DNA of 64,000 bases, taken from the NCBI GenBank assembly GCA_027854065.1, contig JAQGEF010000003.1, forward strand, positions 124,001 to 188,000, given 5' to 3'. This DNA is from Polluticaenibacter yanchengensis. GTDB lineage: Bacteria > Bacteroidota > Bacteroidia > Chitinophagales > Chitinophagaceae. The position numbers were made by a program, and so were the translations under genes. Shown in pieces: positions 50,258-60,324 of the stretch. How positions within the stretch are numbered: position 1 is the stretch's first letter; the number at the start of each line of letters is the position of its first letter. The notes beneath the pieces were generated by a model, which did not search any database, was not told the DNA's origin, and saw only the letters and a program-made list of their open reading frames with translations.

Positions 50258-50927
50258 AGAAACGATAGCAAAGACAATAGACCATACCTTATTGAAACCT
50301 GGGATGTTGGTAGCAGACGTTGAAAAACTATGTGCTGAAGCAGTAGAATATGGTTTTGCAGCCGTATGTGTGCCGCCTTTATTTGTAAAAGCAGCAAAAG
50401 GATTTTTAGGTAACAGCAGTGTGAAAGTTGCCACCGTTATAGGTTTCCCGTTTGGTTATTCTGCTGTGGAATCAAAGATAGCCGAAGTTGTACTGGCTAT
50501 TATTGATGGGGCGGATGAACTGGACGTCGTGATTAATTATACTGCTATTAAGAACAACGACTGGGAATTAGTCGCTAACGAAATTAATCATATTATGGTG
50601 CCGGTACGCAACAAGGGGAAGGTTATAAAAGTGATTATTGAGAGCGGGGTTTTAACGGATGAAGAGATTATTAGGTGCTGCGATATTTACGGTATTGCCG
50701 GTGTGGATTTTGTAAAGACATCTACCGGCTATGCAGAAAAAGGCGCTTCAGTAGAGGATGTCAGGTTAATACGTCAACACCTGGCGGATGCGATCCGTAT
50801 AAAGGCATCCGGTGGCATTCGCACAGCAGAGTTTGCCAGTGAATTAATAGAAGCCGGTGCCGACAGGATCGGGTGTAGCAGTGGGGTGGCTATTATGAAA
50901 GGGTTGACGGCCACAGGTAATTATTAA
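50247..50927 (+). CDS. deoC: deoxyribose-phosphate aldolase
   Basis: A 226-residue class-I aldolase that splits 2-deoxyribose-5-phosphate into glyceraldehyde-3-phosphate and acetaldehyde during deoxynucleoside breakdown. The Schiff-base lysine is Lys157 in GVDFVKTSTGY; the second lysine Lys187 in RIKASGGIR and Asp93 in ELDVVINYTA complete the active site. IDHTLLKP near the start is the family hallmark. The start overlaps the last 11 bases of the cation efflux gene, so the two are translationally linked. A strong terminator follows. Confidence 0.95.
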   Translation: MLNKETIAKTIDHTLLKPGMLVADVEKLCAEAVEYGFAAVCVPPLFVKAAKGFLGNSSVKVATVIGFPFGYSAVESKIAEVVLAIIDGADELDVVINYTAIKNNDWELVANEINHIMVPVRNKGKVIKVIIESGVLTDEEIIRCCDIYGIAGVDFVKTSTGYAEKGASVEDVRLIRQHLADAIRIKASGGIRTAEFASELIEAGADRIGCSSGVAIMKGLTATGNY

Positions 50928-50942
50928 GACTTCTTTATACAT

Positions 50943-50976
50943 AATAAACCGGTTCCTTAATAGGTACCGGTTTATT
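50943..50976 (+). terminator. intrinsic terminator of deoC
   Basis: AATAAACCGGT and ACCGGTTTATT are perfect 11-bp arms around a 12-nt loop, 16 bp past the stop, with T-rich sequence after. Confidence 0.78.
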
Positions 50977-50979
50977 TAT

Positions 50980-51215
50980 TGGGCGCATGCCGTAGCAACT
51001 GTTTCAAAGCTTTGTTTCTTTTGTAAAAGTTACCGCATTCATGCCAGCTACGGCACCGGGCTATACGCAGTACACCACAGCGGCATCGCCATTTCCTTAG
51101 CTTCGCTGTTTTTTATCCTTTATGCCGCTGTGGCGTACTTTGCTGCTATCCCTTGCGCATGGTGGCAGGCAGGGCGGCGAGAATAATCTCCTTGACCGGA
51201 GCTGGCAGGTTAAAA
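50980..51215. repeat. GC-rich structured intergenic region (copy H, separate family)
   Basis: Two nested inverted repeats in otherwise gene-free DNA: TGCCGTAGC (50988-50996) with GCTACGGCA (51047-51055), and an 18-bp arm AGTACACCACAGCGGCAT (51069-51086) with its near-perfect complement at 51122-51139 (one mismatch). The GCAGTACACC box recalls the A-G family, but the ends differ, so I keep it apart. Confidence 0.6.
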
Positions 51216-51250
51216 CAAAAATATCCGGCAGATAAAATAACTGCGATAGC

Positions 51251-52078
51251 TTACCAACCGGTTACCAGTAAATTTCTTGCCGCTTTCTCACTGCATTTTT
51301 GAAATCTGGAATAAGCTTTTGCAGCCCTCGTTTTAATAGAATTATTGGTTTCATTTAAGATATACCCGGCAATGGCATCATGGATAATATAAGCTTCCGG
51401 TGCCATTAATCCCATGCTCCAGAGCACTGGGTTGATATTGGCATTTGTTAAATGCTGCGAAAAGTATTTTTTGCTATAACAGGCTAAAACAGCCACGTTT
51501 CTTTTGGTACTGTCCTTATTAATAAATTTTTGATTAAGACTAAAATCCATTAAGCCATCATGGCCAATATAGCTGATCATTTTAGCATGGCTGCCAATAC
51601 CCAGGATCTTCTTATCAATATGGACGGTGTCGTTTTTATTGCCTGAACTGCTATTCAAAAAGTCGATGGTGGCTTGTTTGATCCGTCTGCCGTCATAAGC
51701 GTCAGCAACCAGGTAATAATTCGATTTTATATGTTTGAATACAGCCCTTTCGAGTATCACTGAATCTTTCTTATAAAACTTTACCGGTTTCCAGTCTTTA
51801 CTGTTTTTAAAATATGTTTTAATACCATAAGCACAACCCCAGTACAAATTATTACCGGGGTCCTGCCCGTTCCCTATTTTAGCAGGAACAGGTACAATGC
51901 CCTGGTAAGTATTGTCGCATAATGCCACATAAATATGAATGGTTTTTATGCTGGTATCATGCAGCGTTGAACTGCCGGTGGTTTTATAAGAAGGTGTTGT
52001 TGGGCGAGGCTGGCTGTTACAGCTATAAATACTGAAAGCAGCAATTAATAAAATGCAGCAGCGAGGTAAACGGACCAT
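51251..52078 (-). CDS. exported lipoprotein with possible caspase-like (clan CD) dyad
   Basis: A 275-residue protein with a lipoprotein signal (IYSC, Cys20), so probably membrane-anchored outside the cytoplasm. I do not know its family. The sequence has a beta strand HIYVALCDNTYQG, then helix-strand alternation, a His in MISYIGHDGLMDF (His173) at the end of a strand, and a Cys in RNVAVLACYSKKYF (Cys200) after another hydrophobic strand. That layout recalls the His-Gly and Cys ends of clan-CD peptidases such as caspases and CHAT proteins, though the 27-residue spacing is short. It lies downstream of two surface-protein genes on the same strand. Coding status is good; the peptidase idea is speculative. 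Confidence 0.6.
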   Translation of the reverse strand: MVRLPRCCILLIAAFSIYSCNSQPRPTTPSYKTTGSSTLHDTSIKTIHIYVALCDNTYQGIVPVPAKIGNGQDPGNNLYWGCAYGIKTYFKNSKDWKPVKFYKKDSVILERAVFKHIKSNYYLVADAYDGRRIKQATIDFLNSSSGNKNDTVHIDKKILGIGSHAKMISYIGHDGLMDFSLNQKFINKDSTKRNVAVLACYSKKYFSQHLTNANINPVLWSMGLMAPEAYIIHDAIAGYILNETNNSIKTRAAKAYSRFQKCSEKAARNLLVTGW

Positions 52079-52217
52079 TTGAAGGCTTTAAAGACACTGA
52101 TGCAAAAGTGGGTATTATTCCATAACTTTTTTAGTGAATAATGGTGAAAAACTATTTTACATCATTCACTATTGTAAGCTGCAGAAGACAAATTCATCAC
52201 AAAAACTCAGAGAGAAT

Positions 52218-52240
52218 AAGCCGGTGTAGAAACACCAGCC
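52218..52240. terminator. weak hairpin after the T9SS cargo gene
   Basis: GGTGT and ACACC, extended past one mismatch by GC pairs, around an AGAA loop, 34 bp past the stop of the minus-strand gene. The better T-run is on the plus strand, so its role is uncertain. Confidence 0.3.
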
Positions 52241-52273
52241 GTTTTTCTTAACCCTAAAGTTTTTTTTAAGTGT

Positions 52274-53806
52274 TTATTGCTTAAATACTTTTACGGTTGA
52301 TATTTTTTTGCCATTCCTGATTACCAGGTTATAAATTCCAGCTGGTAAGTTTCCAATATTAATTGTTTCAGCGGCAGTATTTTTTGAGATCAGCCTCATT
52401 AAAGTTTGGCCACTGCTATTTAATAAAGCAATATGGCTTCCCTGGTTTAAATGGGATATTGTAAGCAAACCTGCAGTAGGATTCGGATAAACGTTTATGT
52501 TTATATCCGGGCAAATACTATTAGTATACAATGCATTACTATAAGTGAACTTACCATTCAGGTCTATCATTTTTAATCGATAATATCCGTCTTTTGTGAT
52601 CTGCGCTGTATTGAAATGGTATTGATATTTTCCGCCATCAACTTTTCCGATAGTAGTAAAGACATTACCATTGTTGCTGAATTCTACTTCGAAATGACTG
52701 AAATTAACTTCATCGGCAGTGGTCCAGTTCAGAAGGATGTCGCAGTTGTTACTGAGTATTTTAAAGCCGGATAATACTAATGGCAGAATGTACGGTTGAC
52801 TGCTTTTGGTAAACCATGCGGTGGTACTCGGATCGGTTTTGATGTTGATACTGTTATTCCTGTGAATACCATAAGAACCGGTGTAATCGCTGGTAGCAAC
52901 GTTAGACCAGTTTGAGCCATCAAATTGAGAAATATATGCCAGTGCATCAATGTAATCTGCACCGGTAGTACTGCTGGTGGCCTGGTTATGGTAAAGTGTC
53001 AGATCGGCAGATATATTTTGGTTGGAATAAATATGCCATAACCTGTTCATTCCAAAACCGGGTTCATTGATTACGGGGTTTGAATGATCGCCATAATTTT
53101 TTACACTGGCATAGAGTGTACTAGCGGAAGCATTGTTAATGGTAACAGGGGTATAATCGCCATCTGAAATCCCTATTGGAAAGGTAAAACCTGCGCTATA
53201 ACCTTCTTTAATCAGGTGGCTGATAATGCTGTTGTTGGTAATGATCATCCTGCTGGCAGAAAAATTACTGATGCTGGCGTTAACTGATAATTGTAAGTCA
53301 CCACGGATATCAGCATCCAGCCATACATCGGCACCGTCTACCGCCAGGCTCAAGTCTTTTCCTATATAGGTAGTGGAAGTTGGATTATTTACAAACCCTG
53401 CACTGACTAATTCAGATGGAAAGTCTTTATTGAACAATTCAATGCCACTGGCATTATTCAGGATGATATTGACATCAATGCTTTTTACACCAAGATTCCC
53501 ATCTATATAGGTGCGACTGGCATTATTTCCTGCTTCAGATGGGTTATATATCATTATAGAGCCGGTGCCGGTAATAGTGGTATTAGGATCAATTACTACA
53601 TACTTTGAATAGATATTTAAAGTGCCGTTAATATAATGAGTACCTGAACCTATATATAAGGTTTCTGCCAAAATCGAGTATTCACCGGCATTGATATTGA
53701 GTGTCATATTAGGACCACCCCAAACTTCTTCCGAGCCTTGTGATTTTACTTTTGCTGCAAAAAATGTAGCAGATAGCACAAGAATAGTTATAAGTACCCC
53801 TTTCAT
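52274..53806 (-). CDS. secreted surface protein with T9SS type-A sorting domain
   Basis: A 510-residue exported protein: signal peptide (ending KVKSQ), then a long repetitive beta region with many Asn, Ser, Thr and Gly residues (about 30-330). A fibronectin-like segment typical of Bacteroidota cargo follows (LVLSGFKILSNNCDILLNWT, FEVEFSNNGNVF). The last ~75 residues are a type-A C-terminal sorting domain: NVYPNPTAGLLTISH, IALLNSSGQTLMRL, LPAGIYNLVIRNGKK and KVFKQ at the end. It should be exported by the type IX system and anchored or released at the surface. No enzyme domain is seen; binding or structural roles are likely. Confidence 0.88.
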   Translation of the reverse strand: MKGVLITILVLSATFFAAKVKSQGSEEVWGGPNMTLNINAGEYSILAETLYIGSGTHYINGTLNIYSKYVVIDPNTTITGTGSIMIYNPSEAGNNASRTYIDGNLGVKSIDVNIILNNASGIELFNKDFPSELVSAGFVNNPTSTTYIGKDLSLAVDGADVWLDADIRGDLQLSVNASISNFSASRMIITNNSIISHLIKEGYSAGFTFPIGISDGDYTPVTINNASASTLYASVKNYGDHSNPVINEPGFGMNRLWHIYSNQNISADLTLYHNQATSSTTGADYIDALAYISQFDGSNWSNVATSDYTGSYGIHRNNSINIKTDPSTTAWFTKSSQPYILPLVLSGFKILSNNCDILLNWTTADEVNFSHFEVEFSNNGNVFTTIGKVDGGKYQYHFNTAQITKDGYYRLKMIDLNGKFTYSNALYTNSICPDININVYPNPTAGLLTISHLNQGSHIALLNSSGQTLMRLISKNTAAETINIGNLPAGIYNLVIRNGKKISTVKVFKQ

Positions 53807-53890
53807 TTTCTAATTATTTTATTTTTCACACGGCTTTATATTCACCGGTATAATTTGTGGTCAATTTTTCTCTGGAAATTTTTTAATCAT

Positions 53891-54979
53891 TTAACCTTTA
53901 CGCGTAGCGCTTAAAAATATTTTTTTGGTACCCGAAACCTCCATACACCACCATTTAAACTCATACCACCTGTACACAGTAGGGGTTACCTGTACCTGAA
54001 CATTTGTCGTAACCACTTCAGCCTGTGTGGTGGTCCATAGTACAAGATTATCTGCATCTACCTGTAAAAAGTCATTAGTAGCTACGTTTTGGTTGAGTAG
54101 TGTTTCATTTTGGTTTACTTGGGTAGCAAATGTTTGGTAACTAACAAGTTGAGAACTGGTAGCCCTGTTGTAAATTCTTGCGTCATAATGAGTGGTACTA
54201 ACGCCTTGCAAGTTCATTTCTAAGCCATCTATTAAAGGTAACGGCGTAAGGTTATTTGCAGTTACATAAGTTTTTAAATTGAAAGTGCTAACACTTGCTG
54301 TTGCAACTGGAACTGAATAATAGGCAGAGATTGATTCACCTACTTTTAAAGCATTACCATTTCCTACCGTAGCGGTACATGATTGCGAGCCAATACTAAT
54401 TGGAATATTGGTTGTAACCGGCGATGTCGTTGTCGGGGTACCTGTTACTGTGTAGGTAAGGCTGCCGGCTCCGTAATTGAAATTGCCGGATTCCAAAGTG
54501 ACAGTTAACCCGTTGGTAGTGGTAATTGTTTGTGAAGGGTAAGTGCCTCCATTACCCCCAATGTATGGAACAGTTAAAGTGCCGGTATATGGTGAGCCCG
54601 TAGTATAAGTATTAGGGCTTAATAAAGCATCTCCACACATTAGACTGGATATCGTGCCGGGTTTTAATGTAGAATTGTTTAATGCTAACCATTCTGTTCC
54701 ATTCCAATAGACATATCCCACATATGGGAACGTCGCTTCCGCCCCTAAATTGTAAATAAAAGTACCAACTGCCGGGTTAGGAATGGTGACAATATCTGTT
54801 CTTGAAGTTAAAGAAAGTCTCGGAGGTAAAAATCCCTTATTCTTGCTTTCAAGTTCCAATACTGCGCTAGGATGTGGAAGGGAGGAACTACTGATGGTGC
54901 CGTCTTTGATTTTTGTCTGGGCACTTACAAAAAAAAATGTAAATGCACTTAGGTAAGTTGCCAATAAAAATCTTTTCAT
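53891..54979 (-). CDS. secreted protein of a Bacteroidota surface family, function unknown
   Basis: A 362-residue exported protein. A signal peptide (ending FFFVSAQ) precedes a block often seen in Bacteroidota surface proteins (HPSAVLELESKNKGFLPPRL followed by PNPAVGTFIYNL and YVYWNGTEWLAL). The middle (about 115-215) is Thr/Gly/Ser-rich with Ig-like strands (YTVTGTPTTTSPVTTNIPIS), and the C-terminal part is a beta-rich region rich in Val, Gln and Trp. No sorting domain or lipobox is evident, so it may be released or held by partners. It lies 84 bp upstream of the T9SS cargo gene on the same strand, and a -7 box (55015-55022) precedes it. Confidence 0.75.
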   Translation of the reverse strand: MKRFLLATYLSAFTFFFVSAQTKIKDGTISSSSLPHPSAVLELESKNKGFLPPRLSLTSRTDIVTIPNPAVGTFIYNLGAEATFPYVGYVYWNGTEWLALNNSTLKPGTISSLMCGDALLSPNTYTTGSPYTGTLTVPYIGGNGGTYPSQTITTTNGLTVTLESGNFNYGAGSLTYTVTGTPTTTSPVTTNIPISIGSQSCTATVGNGNALKVGESISAYYSVPVATASVSTFNLKTYVTANNLTPLPLIDGLEMNLQGVSTTHYDARIYNRATSSQLVSYQTFATQVNQNETLLNQNVATNDFLQVDADNLVLWTTTQAEVVTTNVQVQVTPTVYRWYEFKWWCMEVSGTKKIFLSATRKG

Positions 54980-55014
54980 GGGTTTTTAATTTTATTTTCG
55001 GTTTAGTTATACCG

Positions 55015-55022
55015 CAAAATTA
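55015..55022 (-). promoter_or_regulatory. -7 box (TAATTTTG) of the surface-protein genes
   Basis: Exact TAnnTTTG match on the minus strand, 35 bp ahead of the start at 54979. A -33 TTTG is not seen at the right distance, so another factor may assist. Confidence 0.4.
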
Positions 55023-55057
55023 TAAATTGAATAATTACCTTAAGTACCCTAAAACAC

Positions 55058-55097
55058 TTACTGAATAACACCCCTTTTTGGGGGTGTTATTCAGTAA
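55058..55097. promoter_or_regulatory. perfect 17-bp inverted repeat in a divergent promoter region
   Basis: TTACTGAATAACACCCC (55058-55074) and its exact complement (55081-55097) surround a 6-nt TTTTTG loop. It lies upstream of both divergent genes, outside any transcript end I can identify, so a classic terminator role is unlikely. An operator, an element fragment or the end of an unseen RNA are options. Confidence 0.6.
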
Positions 55098-55329
55098 ATT
55101 ATAGATATATTAATATTGCTTTATTTAAAAAAAACGGACATTATGTTTGTATTACAGGATTGGAAAGAATATATTCTGCATTGCTAATACACAATGGAAT
55201 GATGAAAAATTCATTATTCCGGAAATTACTAATTTGATAATTTAGTATATGCTGAAGAAATAATTTTTTATTTTCGTTACTATCCGATAGCCTCATATAT
55301 TCTTTCCTTAAATCTATAATTGGTTATCT
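55098..55329. other. gene-free AT-rich spacer upstream of the response regulator
   Basis: About 230 bp of AT-rich DNA between the 17-bp inverted repeat and the response-regulator promoter. I see no gene or clear signal in it. Confidence 0.4.
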
Positions 55330-55361
55330 TTTTTTGTTTTTAGGTTGATATACTAAATTTG
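55330..55361 (+). promoter_or_regulatory. Bacteroidota-type promoter of the response-regulator gene
   Basis: TTTG (55333-55336) and TAAATTTG (55354-55361), an exact -7 match, are spaced 17 bp. The expected start near 55368 gives a leader of nearly 200 nt that contains a tandem direct repeat at 55391-55421. Confidence 0.45.
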
Positions 55362-55390
55362 GTGATGAAACCATTATTTTTGTATATTTA

Positions 55391-55421
55391 TTAATGAAAT
55401 ACCCTTTAATGAAATACCCTT
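55391..55421 (+). repeat. short tandem direct repeat in the response-regulator leader
   Basis: TTAATGAAATACCCTT occurs twice in a row, overlapping by one T. It may be a duplicated regulator site or a small slippage event. Confidence 0.45.
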
Positions 55422-55565
55422 GAACACGTTAAATATCAACCTGATTGTTTTATTGATTTTTTTACCTATATCTTATAGGGTCGGTATCCTCTATTTCATT
55501 ATATCTAAGATTTGGCACTATTTTATATATTGATACGTTACAATTATTAATGAAAATTAGCTAGT

Positions 55566-56207
55566 ATGAAGTTGGCTTTGTTAGATGATCATAAATTATT
55601 TACAATAAGTGTTGCAAATTTATTATTGAGTAATCAGGATATAGAACTTGTAGAAACGTATAATGAACCATTAAAGTTTATCATGAATTTGAAAGCAAAG
55701 AAATATGATATTATCATTTTAGACATTTTACTTCCGGAAATGAATGGCATGGATGTGTTGGTAGAAATAAAAAAGCAGCTTATAGACTCTAAAGTAATTA
55801 TTCTAACTTCAATTATTGAAGTACCGACTTTAAAAATGACGCTGCGAAATGGTGCTAATGGTTTTCTATGTAAAGACTGTACATGTGAGGAGTTGTTTGA
55901 GGCAATTGAGAGTGTTTTACGCGATGATATTTATGTAAGCAAGAGCTTGAGGAAATCGTTTTTGAAAAATACGATTAGCAACGAAAAATCAATCTACGAA
56001 TTGAGTCCACGTGAAAAGGAAGTATTGAAGTATATCTGTGATGGTAAAACAATTAAGGAAATAGCTTATATGATGGAGTTAAGCTATCATACTGTCCAGT
56101 CTTATCAAAAAAATATTATGCGTAAGTTTAATGTAAACAGGTCTGCGGATTTAATTGTTTTTGCAATTAAGAATGGATTATACAATTCCCATAATCATAT
56201 TAACTAA
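55566..56207 (+). CDS. NarL/LuxR-family response regulator
   Basis: A 213-residue two-domain regulator. The receiver (1-120) keeps Asp7/Asp8, phosphoacceptor Asp53 in IIILDILLPEMNG, Thr81 in ILTS and Lys103 in FLCKDC. After a linker, the LuxR-type HTH (about 145-205) reads LSPREKEVLKYICDGKTIKE with AYMMELSYHTVQSYQKNIMRK. It should dimerise on phosphorylation and bind DNA. Its likely kinase is encoded by the next gene on the opposite strand, tail to tail, with only 9 bp between the stops. It is transcribed from a candidate promoter about 200 bp upstream. Targets are unknown; the surface-protein genes diverging from it are plausible. Confidence 0.93.
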   Translation: MKLALLDDHKLFTISVANLLLSNQDIELVETYNEPLKFIMNLKAKKYDIIILDILLPEMNGMDVLVEIKKQLIDSKVIILTSIIEVPTLKMTLRNGANGFLCKDCTCEELFEAIESVLRDDIYVSKSLRKSFLKNTISNEKSIYELSPREKEVLKYICDGKTIKEIAYMMELSYHTVQSYQKNIMRKFNVNRSADLIVFAIKNGLYNSHNHIN

Positions 56208-56216
56208 TTTATTTGA

Positions 56217-58193
56217 TCAAATTATGGGAAAGTATCCATGAAGTCTGAATCCGGCCTTTGAAGGTTCTATATTGAAATAGCCATTTAAATGTTCAATCCT
56301 TTTTTTTATACTGTCCATGCCTATTCCATATTTAACGGTAAGGTTATTAAAGCCAATGCCATTATCCAAAAAATAAAATGAACACTGATTATTTACAAAT
56401 TTAACCATGATATTAACGCATGTTGCTTTGGAGTGCTTCAGGCTGTTGGATAGTAATTCGCTGAAAATATAATACAATTGTGATGACTGGTCAGGATTTA
56501 GCTGTTTATCTAATTCATCTTTGTTAATATCTAAATCTATCTTAAGTGCAGTTCCGTTCAGTTTATTCTGCACATTAGTTAAAAAATCGAATAGATTAAT
56601 GTTTACTTTAGTATTATTTTTCAGGTTATGGGAGTAGTTTCTGGATAGGTTGTACATGGCATCCAGTTCTTCACTTATATTATTGACTACGTTTAATGTT
56701 TGACTGTCGTGTAACTTGTTTTTCATATCTAATACATAGAATCTTAATGCAGCTAACGAGCTGCTAAGGTCATCGTGGATATCTTCTGAAATTTTATTCC
56801 GCTGCTGGCCAATGGCATCCTCATAAAAAGCCTGTAATAGAATTTCCTGGTGCAGCAGGGTTCTTTTTTGACGCCTGGTTGTTCTGGATATTACCAATAG
56901 GAATGCTAATAAGATGGCTATTATGATCAATGTACCTATTATAATTGATTGTTGTAATTTGTTTTTGAGTTCAGTTTCCCGGATGACTTGCTGGTATTCT
57001 AAAACATTTGTAGAACTGATTACATCGAGTTTGAAAATCTCTTTCAGTCTCATGTCAAATGAATCACGATATAAAAGATATTGTTTGGTATTATAGAGGG
57101 CTTCTTCTATTTTATTTTGTGCGTACGACAATCTGCGTTTACTTTCATACCAGTATGAAAGATATTCAGCATCAAATAATGGCACCAGGGGCTTCACTTC
57201 ATTAAGGATAACTTCAGCCTCTCTAAAATTTCCTTTTTCTAAAAGCAGGTTTGCCAGGTCTAATTTAAATCTTGGGATATGTAAGTCATTTGTCGGGTTT
57301 TCAATAATTTTTTTATCAACATAATACAGCGCCTTCCTGATATATTTTTCCGCACTATCTAAACAATGCTTGGTTTTGTACAGGGATGATATATGCCAGT
57401 TAACAACGCCAAGCGCCTGTTCAAGAAATATCCTGTTACTAATTGTATCATTATAATATTGTCCTTCATTGTCAAGGAGGTAATTTTCTGCGCTTTTATA
57501 ATAATACAAAGCGCTGTCATAATTATTAATCTTTGCGTAACTTAATCCTAGATTACCCATCACGCTTTGTAATACATAGTATTGCCGTTGCGTTTTTTCA
57601 CAGTTCATCACCTTGCTGATGGATTCCTTAAAATATTTAATAGCAGAATGATAATCCTGTTGACCATATGAGTATAAAGCCATCAGGTTACTGTTATAAC
57701 CTGTTATACAGGAATCTGCTCCAAACCTGCTTAAATACCGGCATTTATTTGCAGATTCAAAGCTTTTTATATAGTGCCCTGCTGCCTTATACAAATCGGC
57801 TTGTTCCTCATATGCTTCAATATAAATAGCCGGTAATTCATCCTCCAATTTTTCATTTTCTATAAGTGCAATTACTTTCTTTATAAAAAATAAAGCACTG
57901 TCATCATCTGGCATTTTGCTATAGTGAATTGATGAATAATTTTTTGATAGGAACAAATAATAATGACAACTATCCGCTATGCTTATATAAGGAAATGATT
58001 GGTAAAGGGAATCAAGCAGATGATTTGCTAAATCTTTATCACCAATTTGCCAGAGTTTTTGAGCTGTCTGGAAATCTTGTTTTGTAACATGTTCGGCTGT
58101 ATTATTTTTTTTACAGGAAAAACATAATAATAGCATCGATGACATAAATAGGAACAGTCTCTTTTCGCAAAGAGTAAAATAACTGATGAACAT
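56217..58193 (-). CDS. NarL-type sensor histidine kinase with extracytoplasmic TPR sensor
   Basis: A 658-residue kinase. The N-terminus has a hydrophobic stretch ending in LLCFSC, which could be a lipobox. A TPR-like sensor region follows (about 35-385; for example YHSAIKYFKESISKV, NYDSALYYYKSAENYL), then a membrane helix SIIIGTLIIIAILLAFLLVI near 420. The HisKA_3 dimerisation helix has the phosphorylated His473 in QRNKISEDIHDDLSSSL. The ATPase has QLYYIFSELLSNSLKHSKA (N box) and FLDNGIGFNN (G1). This lay-out (extracytoplasmic TPRs, one helix, HisKA_3) is common in Bacteroidota. It pairs with the NarL-type regulator convergent to it. Confidence 0.92.
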   Translation of the reverse strand: MFISYFTLCEKRLFLFMSSMLLLCFSCKKNNTAEHVTKQDFQTAQKLWQIGDKDLANHLLDSLYQSFPYISIADSCHYYLFLSKNYSSIHYSKMPDDDSALFFIKKVIALIENEKLEDELPAIYIEAYEEQADLYKAAGHYIKSFESANKCRYLSRFGADSCITGYNSNLMALYSYGQQDYHSAIKYFKESISKVMNCEKTQRQYYVLQSVMGNLGLSYAKINNYDSALYYYKSAENYLLDNEGQYYNDTISNRIFLEQALGVVNWHISSLYKTKHCLDSAEKYIRKALYYVDKKIIENPTNDLHIPRFKLDLANLLLEKGNFREAEVILNEVKPLVPLFDAEYLSYWYESKRRLSYAQNKIEEALYNTKQYLLYRDSFDMRLKEIFKLDVISSTNVLEYQQVIRETELKNKLQQSIIIGTLIIIAILLAFLLVISRTTRRQKRTLLHQEILLQAFYEDAIGQQRNKISEDIHDDLSSSLAALRFYVLDMKNKLHDSQTLNVVNNISEELDAMYNLSRNYSHNLKNNTKVNINLFDFLTNVQNKLNGTALKIDLDINKDELDKQLNPDQSSQLYYIFSELLSNSLKHSKATCVNIMVKFVNNQCSFYFLDNGIGFNNLTVKYGIGMDSIKKRIEHLNGYFNIEPSKAGFRLHGYFPII

Positions 58194-58592
58194 GGATTGT
58201 TGTTTAAGGGGTGGTCAGGTTTTAATTTTATTGAACTAAAAGCAAAAATACGCTGATTCTCTCTATATATAATTGCTTGTATCCTAACTGGTGTTTGCCG
58301 GATTAATCCAGGTAAAATATTTACTAAAGGCCGGTATTGATTTTCATACCTGTGTTGTTACACAAATAATATTGGGATTTTTACTCGTTTGCAATCGTTT
58401 TATTCCTGACAAAAGTAGGTACTTTAAATGAACAACTACTAATTCTTAAATATTGTTATTATAATAGAGCATTTTCCTGATTTAATAAAAGCTGATGTTA
58501 TCATCATTTAATAATCCAGTTCCAAGAATGCGAACACTAACTCCAAGAGTGCGGACGCTAACTCTGAGAATTTGACCATTTTCAAAAATAAA
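58194..58592. other. intergenic region between kinase and groEL
   Basis: About 400 bp, AT-rich, no gene supported. It should contain the kinase promoter on the minus strand, which I could not place. A short imperfect repeat of about 21 bp (CCAAGAATGCGAACACTAAC then CCAAGAGTGCGGACGCTAAC) lies at 58522-58562. Confidence 0.45.
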
Positions 58593-58620
58593 AGCCGCTG
58601 CATCTTTCGAAACAGCGGCT
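58593..58620 (-). terminator. intrinsic terminator of the groES-groEL operon
   Basis: AGCCGCTG and CAGCGGCT are perfect 8-bp arms around a 12-nt loop, followed on the minus strand by TTTATTTTT. It lies 21 bp past the groEL stop. Confidence 0.8.
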
Positions 58621-58641
58621 ATATATGTAGTGTATTGATTC

Positions 58642-60285
<1,644 letters not shown>

Positions 60286-60324
60286 CTATTAAATTTTTAT
60301 GTAAAAAAGTTTTGCAGCTCTAAA

